Positions 29,121 to 37,580 of a stretch of DNA of 64,000 nucleotides are shown here, piece after piece; within the stretch, counting starts at the first letter, position 1, and each line of letters starts with the position of its first letter. The stretch comes from Kushneria aurantia DSM 21353. GTDB lineage: Bacteria; Pseudomonadota; Gammaproteobacteria; Pseudomonadales; Halomonadaceae. The notes under the pieces are model-generated. The model did not search any database and was not told the DNA's origin. It saw only the letters and a list, made by a program, of their open reading frames with translations. The position numbers and the translations under genes are program-made. The DNA is taken from positions 62,001 through 126,000 of the forward strand of contig NZ_KB907869.1 of NCBI RefSeq assembly GCF_000382245.1. The letters run 5' to 3'.

Positions 29121-29558
29121 TCAGGAGAGCTCGTCGACGCGCGCGCGCAGGCGCTCCATCTCCTGTTGCGCCTCGACCAGCGCGGTGACGTTTTTCTGCA
29201 CGCCGATGAAGTAGAGCAGCTGATCCTCTTCATCGTGTACCGGGGTGATCGACAGCTCGTTCCAGAACAGCGTGCCGTCCTTGCGATAATTGCGAATCAC
29301 TTCCCGGCAGGGCAGTCCGTCCTTCAACGCATCGCGAATGCGATCCAGCCCGGGCTGCTGATTGTCGCCGTTTTGCAGGAAACGGCAGTCGCGATAGAGA
29401 ATCTCGTCGGCGCTGTAGCCGGTCAGTCCCTCGAAGCCGCGGTTGACATAGATCAGAATATTTTCGTTGCCTTCCTGCTCTGCGACAACAATGCCATCCC
29501 CGGAGGCGTTGACCACCCGTTCCAGCAGTTCCGGGCTGATCATTCGCGGTGTTTGCAT
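29121..29558 (-). CDS. Short LOV blue-light photoreceptor (PAS/LOV, no effector domain)
   Basis: A 145-aa single-domain protein. The LOV signature is present as YRDCRFLQ, with the photoactive Cys58 that forms the flavin adduct; Asn90 and Asn100 (NYRKDGTLFWNELSITP) and Gln121 (FIGVQKNVT) are the flavin-contact residues in their usual places. Short helices precede and follow the core (the C-terminal one is EAQQEMERLRARVDEL, coiled-coil-like). The layout matches the short LOV proteins of Pseudomonas putida, which dimerise and lack an output domain. It should bind FMN and switch on blue light; what it signals to is unknown. No partner gene is adjacent. Confidence 0.9.
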   Translation of the reverse strand: MQTPRMISPELLERVVNASGDGIVVAEQEGNENILIYVNRGFEGLTGYSADEILYRDCRFLQNGDNQQPGLDRIRDALKDGLPCREVIRNYRKDGTLFWNELSITPVHDEEDQLLYFIGVQKNVTALVEAQQEMERLRARVDELS

Positions 29559-29739
29559 GAGCGATACTTCCTTGATAAAGACTGTCCTGATACTGCAGGG
29601 ACTTCCCCGGCCGGTCCCCGTTATCCTGGTTCTGATGCACCAGCGTCATAAAAGCCCATCATATTGATGATCGCTTTCATCGCGCCAGTGTTGATAGTAG
29701 CAAAGCGGCTATGTTCGGTTTTTTCAATCAAAAAATCCA

Positions 29740-29885
29740 AGGAACCACTGCATAAATGCCTGCACGAGCGAATCGCTGCGTTGCGTGGTACTCGAAGACT
29801 CGCCTAACCCCATGTTATGTCTCGCCTTCTGCGTTCCATGCGCCTTACCCTTCATCTCGTTCGGCGATTTATTCAGCGCTTCCCT
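29740..29885. mobile_element. MITE-like element, 146 bp, imperfect terminal inverted repeats
   Basis: The left end (from 29740) and the complement of the right end (from 29885) align over about 30 bp with 22 matches and one gap; the shared core is CTG-x-ATAAAT and the inner end ACGAG. The interior has no transposase. An open frame of 72 codons runs across it on the minus strand but looks like read-through of the element. No clear target-site duplication is visible. It sits in the 434-bp gap between the LOV gene and the SelW-like gene; the rest of the gap (29559-29739, 29886-29992) shows no gene and is A+T-richer than the surroundings. It could be the remnant of an insertion sequence. Confidence 0.55.
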
Positions 29886-29992
29886 AATGCTCGCTGTACA
29901 ATTTTTCCTTTTCTGCTGACGGTGGCTTTTTGCAGTATGCATATTGGCTGCAATGTTTACGGCCTCGGCGGCGATCGCCTCGGGAGTCCCCG

Positions 29993-30280
29993 ATGAAAGT
30001 AACGATTCACTACTGTACCGGCTGCAACTGGCTGCTGCGCGCCGGCTGGTACGCTCAGGAGCTGCTCTCTACCTTTGGCGAGTCACTCGAACAGGTAGCG
30101 CTGGCGCCGAGTCACGGCGGCCACTTCGAGGTGGTCATCGAGGCCGACGGCGAGAGCGAAGCCCTCTGGGAGCGCAAGCGCGACGGCGGCTTCCCGGAGA
30201 TCAAGGAGCTCAAGCGACGCGTGCGCGATCGGCTCGATCCGCAGCGCGACCTGGGCCACCTCGACCGCCAGACCCCATAG
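29993..30280 (+). CDS. SelT/SelW/SelH-family Rdx protein
   Basis: A 95-aa thioredoxin-like protein starting MKVTIHYCTGCNWLLRAGWY. CTGC (Cys8, Cys11) is the redox CxxC; in eukaryotic SelW the second position is selenocysteine, here both are cysteine. The block PSHGGHFEVVIEADGE and the later WERKRDGGFPEIKELKRRVR match the Rdx family. It probably works in thiol redox in the cytoplasm. The start at 29993 is chosen for family agreement; the frame opens 21 codons earlier inside the A+T-rich gap. Confidence 0.9.
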   Translation: MKVTIHYCTGCNWLLRAGWYAQELLSTFGESLEQVALAPSHGGHFEVVIEADGESEALWERKRDGGFPEIKELKRRVRDRLDPQRDLGHLDRQTP

Positions 30281-30298
30281 GCGGCGACCGGCGCGGCG

Positions 30299-31282
30299 CT
30301 ACCACCAGCGCCACTTCTTGAGCACCGCCATCACCAGCGCGCCCACCAGCATCGACAGGCCCACGACGACTGCGAAGCCCAGCGGGCTGTCGGCGCCGGG
30401 AATGCCGCCCACGTTGATGCCCAGCAGACCGGTCAGAAAGGTCAGCGGCAGAAATACCGCAGTAATGATCGCCAGTAGATACATGCGCTCGTTGAGACGC
30501 TCGTTATGATCGCTGGTGAGCTGCTCCTGCAGAATCATGGCGCGCTCCTGCAGGGCGCGAAAATCGTCGGCGTAGCGAAACAGCTGGTTGGCCGCTTCGC
30601 GCAGCCACAGACGCGCTGCTTCATCGATCAGGTCGTCCTCGGCGAGCTTCGCCAGGCAGTGACTCTGTGGGTCCATGAAGCGGCGCAGGGTGATCAGCGG
30701 ATGGCGGATTTCGGTCAGCTCGTCGCTGTCGATATCGTCGCGATTGTCATCCATCTGACGGTCTTCAAGTTCGCCCAGCGCGTCATCGAGCTGATGGGCG
30801 CGCTCGCCCACCCGGTCGACCATGGCATCGGCAATGGCAGCGAAGACCTGGCTGACGCTTTCGGGGCCCTCTGCGTCACCTTCCAGCAGCTCGCTGACCC
30901 GCATTACCGACTGCAGCCGGCGTCGGCGCAGCGTGACCAGCCGGTTGGCGCCGAGCCACACGCGCAGCGACACCAGATCGTCCGGGTCGGCCCCCGGATT
31001 GAGGTTGATACCGCGCAGGGTGGTGATACGGCCGCCGCTGAAGTTGGCGACCCTGGGACGGGTATCCTCCTCGGTGAGCGCCTCGATCAGATCCTCGTCG
31101 AGGCCGGCGATATCCGCCAGGAAGTAATCGAAATCGGTCTGACTGAAGTCGAGATGCAGCCAGATCGGCGCCTCGCTTCCACGCCAGGCGTGCCCGAGCG
31201 CCGAGACGTCGAGCTTTTCACCGCCGCCCTTGCCGTCGAGGCGCCAGGCAAATACCAGTGAGCTTGAAGGTTGAGATGACAT
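30299..31282 (-). CDS. zntB: CorA-family zinc transporter ZntB
   Basis: A 327-aa protein with a long cytosolic N-terminal domain and two C-terminal membrane segments (YLLAIITAVFLPLTFLTGLL and FAVVVGLSMLVGALVMAVL). Between them is GINVGGIPG, the GxN loop of the ZntB subgroup, which sets it apart from GMN-type Mg transporters. It forms a pentameric channel/transporter for Zn2+ (import coupled to protons in the E. coli protein). The start at 31282 is one of two choices; a GTG five codons upstream is possible. A near-perfect 12-bp inverted repeat (31311-31338) lies just upstream and could be an operator. Confidence 0.9.
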   Translation of the reverse strand: MSSQPSSSLVFAWRLDGKGGGEKLDVSALGHAWRGSEAPIWLHLDFSQTDFDYFLADIAGLDEDLIEALTEEDTRPRVANFSGGRITTLRGINLNPGADPDDLVSLRVWLGANRLVTLRRRRLQSVMRVSELLEGDAEGPESVSQVFAAIADAMVDRVGERAHQLDDALGELEDRQMDDNRDDIDSDELTEIRHPLITLRRFMDPQSHCLAKLAEDDLIDEAARLWLREAANQLFRYADDFRALQERAMILQEQLTSDHNERLNERMYLLAIITAVFLPLTFLTGLLGINVGGIPGADSPLGFAVVVGLSMLVGALVMAVLKKWRWW

Positions 31283-31310
31283 GGCAGGCTTTTCCACCCC
31301 GGATGTTGCA

Positions 31311-31338
31311 GGTCATGTCATGTTGTCATGACGTGACC
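31311..31338 (-). promoter_or_regulatory. Long palindrome upstream of zntB, candidate operator
   Basis: GGTCATGTCATG (31311-31322) and CATGACGTGACC (31327-31338) form a 12-bp inverted repeat with one mismatch and a 4-bp centre. It is 29 bp upstream of the zntB ATG. Its size and symmetry suit a dimeric regulator. It does not resemble the Zur box I know, so the binding protein is unknown. The rest of the 192-bp gap up to the tesA stop holds no gene. Confidence 0.4.
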
Positions 31339-31489
31339 ACTGGCTGATTGTCTTGCCGCTCAGCGGCAATGTCAGCGCCAAGTGTAAACGAGGGTGGTGC
31401 AACGTGCCGCCGCGGCGTGAGCCGGCGGCGGTTGGTGCGCTCATATCCGGTCCGGGGAGGGTGGAGGACCGCCTGCGATGAGCCATGTC

Positions 31490-32185
31490 TTAAGAGTCGC
31501 TGGCACCCGAGCGCGACTCGGACGATGCTTGCAGTAGCTGCTCGACCAGCGGCCAGACGTTGTCGAGGATCAGCGGCTGGCCCTGCGCATTGGGGTGAAT
31601 GCCGTCGTTCTGCATCAGGTCGTCGTTGAGGGCCACGCCCTCGAGGATAAAGGTCACCAGCGGGATGTCGAAGCGCTCGGCCAGCGCGGGGTATACCGCT
31701 TCAAAGGCCTGGCTGTAGGCGGGGCCATAGTTGGGCGGGATGCGAATGCCGAGCAGCCCCACCCGAGCACCGGCATCACGGCCGAGTTCGATCATTTGTG
31801 CCAGGTTGGATTCCAGCTGCGTCGGCGGCAAACCGCGCAGGCCGTCATTGCCGCCCAGCTCGAGCAGCAGGATGTCCGGCGAGTGCTGCTCGAGCGCCTG
31901 TGGCAGGCGTGCCAGGCCGCCGGCCGAGGTATCGCCGCTGATGCTCGCGTTGACCACCTCGTATTCACCCGGGTATTGCGTCTCGAGGCGCTCGCGCAGC
32001 AGGTTGACCCAGCCCTGGCGCTGCTCGATGCCGTAGGCGGCGCTGAGGCTGTCGCCCAGCACCATGATGGTATCCGCCCGCGCCGGGGCGCTCAGAGTAA
32101 AGGCCAGCAGTGGCGTCAACAGCAGGGCGCCACGGGCGAGCCGGCGCAGACAGAATTTCTCTTTCAGGCCATTCAGGTAGCGCAA
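31490..32185 (-). CDS. tesA: TesA-type arylesterase / lysophospholipase
   Basis: A 231-aa SGNH-fold hydrolase with a signal peptide (hydrophobic LLLTPLLAFTLSAPARA). The block I residues are IMVLGDSLSAAYG (Ser46), with NASISGDTSAGG, LLELGGNDGLRG and the Asp-His pair in NDGIHPNAQG. It works in the periplasm on thioesters, lysophospholipids or aryl esters. The start is TTG at 32185, supported by GGAG 8 nt upstream. That site lies inside the divergent ABC gene, whose ATG is at 32187, so the two genes are back to back with one base between start codons. Confidence 0.92.
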   Translation of the reverse strand: MRYLNGLKEKFCLRRLARGALLLTPLLAFTLSAPARADTIMVLGDSLSAAYGIEQRQGWVNLLRERLETQYPGEYEVVNASISGDTSAGGLARLPQALEQHSPDILLLELGGNDGLRGLPPTQLESNLAQMIELGRDAGARVGLLGIRIPPNYGPAYSQAFEAVYPALAERFDIPLVTFILEGVALNDDLMQNDGIHPNAQGQPLILDNVWPLVEQLLQASSESRSGASDS

Positions 32186-32186
32186 G

Positions 32187-32957
32187 ATGTCGACTCCAGA
32201 AACTCAGGGTTCAGCCACGACGACACAGCACGGCGAAGCGGATCACAGCCAGCCCCCGCCGGTGCTGCGTGCGCAGCGTCTCAACAAGACGGTCACCAGT
32301 GGCGCTCGCGATCTCACCATACTCGATGATCTTGAACTGAGTATAAGCGCCGGCGAGTGCGTTGCCATTGTCGGCAGCTCCGGAGCGGGCAAATCCACCC
32401 TGCTGTCGCTGTTGGCGGGTCTGGATACCATCACCGCGGGAGAGCTCGAGCTGTTTGGCCATCCGCTGGCGCCGCTCGACGAGGACGGCCGTGCCGGACT
32501 GCGGGCCGGTCGGGTCGGCTTTGTGTTTCAGAATTTCCAGCTGCTGCCCACCCTGACGGCGCTGGAGAACGTCATGCTGCCGCTGGAGCTTGCCGAGGGC
32601 GGCGGGCGCGGCGACGCCGGGGACTGGCTTGAACGGGTTGGTCTCGGCGAGCGCACCCATCACCTGCCGCGTCATCTCTCCGGCGGCGAACAGCAGCGAG
32701 TCGCCATTGCCCGCGCCTTCGTTACCGAGCCCGAGCTGGTGTTCGCCGACGAGCCCACCGGCAACCTGGATCGCGACACCGGCGAGCACATCGCCGAGCT
32801 GCTGTTTGCTCTCAACCGCGAGGCTGGTACCACCCTGGTACTGGTCACCCACGATCTAACCCTGGCGGAGCGCTGCGATCGTGTCCTCAGCCTGGATGAC
32901 GGCCGGCTGAACGAGCGACCGGGGCAGGGTGCCCGGCAGCGTACGGAGGCCTCATGA
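32187..32957 (+). CDS. ybbA: ABC transporter ATP-binding protein, YbbA-like
   Basis: A 256-aa ATPase of the LolD/MacB/YbbA group. Walker A is GSSGAGKS, the signature is LSGGEQQRVAIARAF, Walker B is LVFADEPTGNLD, and the switch His is in VTHD. An N-terminal tail of about 30 residues precedes the domain. It pairs with the FtsX-type permease gene that overlaps it by 4 nt (32954-32957). The tesA-ybbA-ybbP arrangement (divergent) is the classical one in gammaproteobacteria. The transported substrate is not known; extraction of a lipid or hydrophobic compound toward the periplasm is the common suggestion for the family. Confidence 0.92.
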   Translation: MSTPETQGSATTTQHGEADHSQPPPVLRAQRLNKTVTSGARDLTILDDLELSISAGECVAIVGSSGAGKSTLLSLLAGLDTITAGELELFGHPLAPLDEDGRAGLRAGRVGFVFQNFQLLPTLTALENVMLPLELAEGGGRGDAGDWLERVGLGERTHHLPRHLSGGEQQRVAIARAFVTEPELVFADEPTGNLDRDTGEHIAELLFALNREAGTTLVLVTHDLTLAERCDRVLSLDDGRLNERPGQGARQRTEAS

Positions 32958-35488
32958 GTCGCGCGCGTTGCAGCGCCGGCGCCATCCTGCGACTGGCCTT
33001 TTCCGGGCTGCGCCGTGACCTGCGCGCCGCCGACGTGCGCGCGCTCTTTCTCGCCCTGGTGCTGGCAGTCGCCGCCACCACCATGATCGGCTTTTTTCTC
33101 GACCGCCTTGACAGCGCCCTGACGCGCCAGTCCGGTCAACTGCTGGGCGGCGATCTGGTGCTGCGCGACAGCAACCCCTTCGATCCGCGCATCATCGAGG
33201 CGGTCGAGGGGGCCGGGCTGACGACCGCACGGGAGCTGACGCTGGTCACCATGGCCGCTGCCGGCGGCCGCTTTCAGCTCTCCACGCTCAAGGGGGTGGA
33301 GCCCGACTACCCGCTCTACGGCGAACTGCGGGTCGATCTCGGCGAAGGCCCGGTGAACACGACCCGACTGCCCGAACGCGGTACGGTGTGGATTCAGCCA
33401 CGCCTGGGCAGCGCCCTGCAGCTCGAACTCGGCGATGCCATTACGCTGGGCAATCGCGACTACCGCGTGGCCGGCTGGCTGCTGCGGGAGCCCGACCAGA
33501 GCATCGGTTTTTCCAGCTTCAATCCGCGCGTCATGATGGACCTTGAAGACCTGCGCCAGTCCGGGCTGGTGCAGCCGGGCTCGCGGGTCGGCTGGAAGCT
33601 GCTGGCCGCGGGGCCGATCGACGCCGTCGCCTCTCTCGATAACCGGTTGGAGTCGTGGCGCAATCAGGGCATTCGGGTGATCGACGTGCGCGAGGACAGC
33701 CCGCGCATCGGCCGCGCGCTGGAGCGCTCGCAGCAGTATCTGAGCCTCTCCGGGCTGGCCGCGGTGCTGCTCGCCGGGGTTGCGGTGGCAATGGCGACGC
33801 GGCGCTACGTCGAGCGCCACCTGGATACCGCCGCCCTGATGCGCTGTTTCGGTGCCACCCAGCAGGTGCTGACGCGCGTTTTTGCCCTGCAGCTGGGTCT
33901 GCTGGCGCTGGCCGCGGCGCTGCTCGGCGCGGTGCTGGGACTGATCGGCCAGTGGGCGCTGCTGCGGCTGCTGGTGCAGTTCCTGCCGCTGGAGCTGCCG
34001 CCGCCCGGGCCGCTGCCGCTGCTGCTCGGCATGCTGACCGCCGTCGCGGTGCTGATCGGCTTTGCCGGGCCGACGCTCTTGCGCCTCAAACGGGTCAGCG
34101 CCCTCAAGGTGCTGCGCCGCGAGCTGGAGCCGATGCCGGCCGCCGGCTGGCTGGTGGTGGCGATCGCCAGCCTGATGTTCGGCGCCCTGCTGTGGCTCTA
34201 CAGCGGTAATCTGCTGCTGTCGATGGGTATTCTGGTCGGCGGCCTGGTGGCGCTGGCGCTGCTGTGGCTGGTCACCCGCCTGCTGCTGACGCTGCTGTTG
34301 AAACTGGCCGCACTGCTGCCCGCCAGCGCGCGGCTGGGCGGGCGCCAGCTGGCACGGCGGCGCGATTCGAGTATCGGCCAGATCATCGCCTTTGCCGTCA
34401 CCTTCGCGCTGATGGCGCTGATCTCGCTGGTACGCACCGACCTCATCAGCGACTGGCAGACGCGGCTGCCGGCGGATGCCCCCAACCAGTTCGCTATCAA
34501 CATTCAGCCCGCCCAGCGCGACGGCTTCGTCGACACGCTGGATGGCATTACCGACAGCCGCTCGGCGCTCTACCCCATCGTGCGTGGTCGGCTGGTCGCC
34601 ATCAACGGCGTCAACGCTCGCGACGCCGTCCCTCCCGAGGAGCGCGACGACGACGAGCTGACCCGCGAGATCAACCTCACCTGGTCCAGCGAGATGCCCG
34701 ACAACAACCGCCTCAACACCGGTGAGTGGTTCAGCGGCCGCTGGCAGCCGAGCGCCGACGGCGAAGAGCTGCCGCCGCTGTCGGTAGAGCAGGGCATCGC
34801 CGATGAGTTCGCACTGTCGCTCGGTGACCGCCTCACCTTCGATATCGGTGGTGAACCGGTCACCGCCGAGATCACCAGTCTGCGCCAGGTCGACTGGGAG
34901 TCGTTTCAGCCCAACTTCTTCATGATCTTCCCGCCGGGCGTGCTGGAGAACTTCAGCCATACCTTCATTACCGCCTTCCACGTCGAGGGTAACCCGCAGC
35001 AGCGGCTGACACCGCTGATCGAGCAGTATCCGTCGGTATCGCTGCTGGATATCGACGCCGTGCTCAATCAGGTGCGCGACCTGCTCGGCCAGGTGTCGCG
35101 CGCGGTGGAGATCGTGCTGCTGTTTATCCTGCTGGCGGGGGTGGCGGTGCTCTACGCGGCGTTGACCGCTTCGCGCCCGGCACGCGAGCGCGAAGGCGCG
35201 CTGTTGCGGGTATTCGGTGCCGGGGACCGTCGCCTGGTGCGCACCCAGCTGGCCGAATTTGCCCTGCTGGGAGCGGCCAGCGGCCTGCTTGGCGCGCTGT
35301 TGGCAGAGAGCGCGGCGGCGCTTTTGTATGGCGTGTGGCTCGAACTGCCGCCGCGCCCGCATCTGCTGATGTGGCTGATCATGCCGCTGGGCGGCGCACT
35401 GCTGATCGGCGCCATTGGCTACCTGCTGTCACGTCCGCTGCGCCGCCAGGCGCCGATGGAGAGCCTGCGCCTGCTGGGCGACGGCTGA
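32954..35488 (+). CDS. ybbP: FtsX-like ABC permease, YbbP-like
   Basis: An 844-aa inner-membrane protein with about 10 hydrophobic segments and two large periplasmic domains. One segment lies near residue 25-45, a cluster at about 270-480, and a last set at about 715-835, the layout of YbbP (two FtsX domains). The periplasmic domains contain DLVLRDSNPFDPRI and a long acidic section around residues 540-610. The ATG overlaps ybbA by 4 nt. Full length by comparison with YbbP (about 800 aa). A very long antisense open frame across this gene is a codon-composition artefact. Confidence 0.9.
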   Translation: MSRARCSAGAILRLAFSGLRRDLRAADVRALFLALVLAVAATTMIGFFLDRLDSALTRQSGQLLGGDLVLRDSNPFDPRIIEAVEGAGLTTARELTLVTMAAAGGRFQLSTLKGVEPDYPLYGELRVDLGEGPVNTTRLPERGTVWIQPRLGSALQLELGDAITLGNRDYRVAGWLLREPDQSIGFSSFNPRVMMDLEDLRQSGLVQPGSRVGWKLLAAGPIDAVASLDNRLESWRNQGIRVIDVREDSPRIGRALERSQQYLSLSGLAAVLLAGVAVAMATRRYVERHLDTAALMRCFGATQQVLTRVFALQLGLLALAAALLGAVLGLIGQWALLRLLVQFLPLELPPPGPLPLLLGMLTAVAVLIGFAGPTLLRLKRVSALKVLRRELEPMPAAGWLVVAIASLMFGALLWLYSGNLLLSMGILVGGLVALALLWLVTRLLLTLLLKLAALLPASARLGGRQLARRRDSSIGQIIAFAVTFALMALISLVRTDLISDWQTRLPADAPNQFAINIQPAQRDGFVDTLDGITDSRSALYPIVRGRLVAINGVNARDAVPPEERDDDELTREINLTWSSEMPDNNRLNTGEWFSGRWQPSADGEELPPLSVEQGIADEFALSLGDRLTFDIGGEPVTAEITSLRQVDWESFQPNFFMIFPPGVLENFSHTFITAFHVEGNPQQRLTPLIEQYPSVSLLDIDAVLNQVRDLLGQVSRAVEIVLLFILLAGVAVLYAALTASRPAREREGALLRVFGAGDRRLVRTQLAEFALLGAASGLLGALLAESAAALLYGVWLELPPRPHLLMWLIMPLGGALLIGAIGYLLSRPLRRQAPMESLRLLGDG

Positions 35489-35592
35489 CGCTCGAATGGC
35501 CGCCGGTCGACTATGCTGAAGGGCGACGCTGAAGGGCGAAAGGCGGTGCTCATCGTAATCGCTGGAAATGAACGACTTAACGGGACAACGCC

Positions 35593-36945
35593 ATGCAGGA
35601 AAATGACAACAACGAAAGCGGTATCCCGCTGCTGTACATTCAGGAGCTTGTCGACGAGGGCGACAGCGCTACCCTGAAGACGCTCTTTGCCGAGCTCGAT
35701 GCCTCGCTCATTGCGCGCACCCTGGAGTCCTTCCCGGAGAAATCCGTCGACGAGCTGTGGAGCTGCGTTGCCGAGGGCGTTGTCGGTGAAGTGCTGGCGG
35801 AAGTTGATGAGGACATCCGTCAGCGCTACGTCGAAGCGCTCTCCGCGCAGGAAGTGGAGACGATCGTTCAGGGGCTCGACGCTCAGGAAGTGGCGGAGGT
35901 TCTCGAGGTCGCCGACGACGACACCCGAGCCAGGGTGTATGCCAGCCTTGAAGGCGGTATACGCGCTCAGGTCGAAATCCTTCACGCCTACGAAGACGAC
36001 GTGGTGGGTCGCTACATGGACCCGGACACGGTCAACGTCAAACAGGGGGTGTCGCTGGGCGAGGTGCAGCGCTACATCCGTATCTATCATCTGCTCGACG
36101 ACGACTCCGAGCAGATCATGGTCACCGACCGGGACAAGCGCCTGCTCGGCACGCTGACGCTGATCGATCTGATCAAGCAGCCGCAGAAGGGGCTGGTCGA
36201 GGATTACATGGAGGCGCCCTTCACCCTCAACGACCAGATGAAGATCAGCGACGCCGCCACGCTGTTGCGCTCCCGGGAGCTGCGCTTCGCCCCGGTATGC
36301 GACAGCAACGGCCTGCTGGTCGGCCAGTTGGACGCCGCCGACGTGCTGGAGATCACCCGCGACGACGCCGACATGACCCTCAAGCACCTTTCCGGCGTCA
36401 GCGACGAGGAGGAGGTGTTTACACCGATCATGCGCAGCGCCAGAAGCCGCGGCCTGTGGCTGGGTATCAACCTGCTGACGGCCTTTCTGGCCGCCTTCGT
36501 TATCGGCCGCTTCGAAGCGGTGCTCGATCAGATCGTGGCGCTGGCTATCCTGATGCCGGTGGTGGCCAGCATGGGCGGTATCGCCGGTAGCCAGACCCTG
36601 ACGGTGGTCATTCGCGGTCTGGCGCTGGGGCAGATCGCCGGCAACAACAAGCGCTGGTTGTACAACAAGGAGCTGTGGGTCGGTACCAGCAATGGCGTGG
36701 TGTGGGCGCTGGTGGTCGGCCTGATCTCCTTTTTGTGGTTTGGCAGCGCGCTGATCACCCTGGTGATCACGCTGGCCATTTTTATCAACATGAGCGTTGC
36801 CAACCTGGCGGGGGTGCTGATCCCGCTGGTGCTGAAACGGCTGAGGATCGACCCGGCGCTATCCGGCTCCGTCATCCTTACCACCGTGACCGACGTGGTG
36901 GGCTTTCTCTCCTTTCTGGGGCTGGCGACGGTGATTATTTTGTGA
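35593..36945 (+). CDS. mgtE: Magnesium transporter MgtE
   Basis: A 450-aa Mg2+ channel/transporter. An N-terminal superhelical domain (about 10-130) is followed by a CBS pair (about 135-255; VGRYMDPDTVNVKQGVSLGE and VEDYMEAPFTLNDQMKISDA) that senses cytosolic Mg2+, then five membrane segments from about residue 285. The pore-lining MPVVASMGGIAGSQTLTVVI and the last-segment DPALSGSVILTTVTDVVGF are intact. The gene follows the ABC unit at about 100 bp and converges on the Xre-RES/ligase region. Confidence 0.95.
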   Translation: MQENDNNESGIPLLYIQELVDEGDSATLKTLFAELDASLIARTLESFPEKSVDELWSCVAEGVVGEVLAEVDEDIRQRYVEALSAQEVETIVQGLDAQEVAEVLEVADDDTRARVYASLEGGIRAQVEILHAYEDDVVGRYMDPDTVNVKQGVSLGEVQRYIRIYHLLDDDSEQIMVTDRDKRLLGTLTLIDLIKQPQKGLVEDYMEAPFTLNDQMKISDAATLLRSRELRFAPVCDSNGLLVGQLDAADVLEITRDDADMTLKHLSGVSDEEEVFTPIMRSARSRGLWLGINLLTAFLAAFVIGRFEAVLDQIVALAILMPVVASMGGIAGSQTLTVVIRGLALGQIAGNNKRWLYNKELWVGTSNGVVWALVVGLISFLWFGSALITLVITLAIFINMSVANLAGVLIPLVLKRLRIDPALSGSVILTTVTDVVGFLSFLGLATVIIL

Positions 36946-36966
36946 GCAGCGTGGCCGGGCGTCATT

Positions 36967-37037
36967 CTCAATGACAGTACCCGGCGTGGCCGGCCTGCTC
37001 GGTCAGCCGCCGGCGCATGCTGAAGGTGTAGGCCATG
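36967..37037. repeat. 71-bp direct repeat, left copy (3' end remnant of an O-antigen-ligase gene)
   Basis: It is identical over 71 bp to 38149-38219, the last 22 codons and stop of the ligase gene (minus strand). To its right (37038 to about 37086) the minus-strand reading goes on as RTVMLFIAFIFKATGA, which resembles but does not equal the ligase (RTGVYVIGAIGG). The left copy is therefore the tail of a diverged ligase allele whose remainder is lost. Together with the right copy it brackets the Xre-RES genes, which suggests insertion or allele exchange at this gene end. Confidence 0.85.
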
Positions 37038-37151
37038 GCGCCTGTCGCCTTGAAGATGAAGGCGATAAAAAGCATGACGGTGCGATCAAGAGTTGTAGTA
37101 TGATGTATTGATGCTGCATTTTTGACGTATAAGCGTTGCGAGGTGATTCTC

Positions 37152-37580
37152 ATGTCCTCCGAAGCCATCCGCGCCCCCCTGGAGCCGAGTAGCTACCGCG
37201 CTCCCGAAAGCTTCGACCGTTTCGTCCAGGACCTGCGGGTCGCGGCACGTCCCGGTGGCCAGCCGATCATCAATCCACGGCTCTTCGCCAGTGCACTGAG
37301 CATGGACATACAGGTACTGGCCAATCGGGCGCATGTGCACCGTACGACCATCGCGCGTGCCGAGAGCGCGGAAAAACTGCAGGCGTTTCTGCGCGAGGCG
37401 ATCCGCATTCTTGCTGCCGCCACGGATATCAATGGCAACTTTCAGGATGCGCTGTTCTGGTTTCGTAACGAGCCCATCAGCACTTTCGACTATCAGACTG
37501 CCGAGCAGCTGGTCAGTGAAGGCCGTAGCGAAGACCTGCTGCGTTACATTCGAGCGCTTCGGGCCGGAGTTGTCGGTTGA
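37152..37580 (+). CDS. Xre/MbcA/ParS-type antitoxin
   Basis: A 142-aa antitoxin of Xre-RES systems. An N-terminal helix-turn-helix-like region (FASALSMDIQVLANRAHVHR then TTIARAESAEKLQAFLREAI) is followed by the MbcA/ParS/Xre toxin-binding domain with the typical ALFWFRNEPISTFDYQTAEQ and LVSEGRSEDLLRYI. It should bind the RES toxin and repress the operon. The ATG at 37152 follows GCGAGGTGATT; the frame extends 10 codons upstream. The stop TGA overlaps the TTG start of the toxin. The pair lies between 71-bp direct repeats. Confidence 0.92.
   Translation: MSSEAIRAPLEPSSYRAPESFDRFVQDLRVAARPGGQPIINPRLFASALSMDIQVLANRAHVHRTTIARAESAEKLQAFLREAIRILAAATDINGNFQDALFWFRNEPISTFDYQTAEQLVSEGRSEDLLRYIRALRAGVVG

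Noticed and set aside
29724-29942. 72-codon minus-strand open frame
   Set aside because: It runs straight across the MITE-like element; similar frames inside repeats are common and no ribosome-binding site supports it.
32672-35362. 896-codon open frame antisense to ybbA-ybbP
   Set aside because: A composition artefact of G+C-rich third positions; Gln/Arg/His-rich low-complexity translation with no domain.
37070-37151. Promoter hexamers for the Xre-RES operon (TTGATG, TATAAG)
   Set aside because: The spacing is 14 bp, too short for a standard sigma-70 promoter, so no call was made.
36968-37168. 66-codon minus-strand frame ending like the O-antigen ligase
   Set aside because: Only its last 30 or so codons resemble the ligase; it is a 3' remnant, not a working gene.
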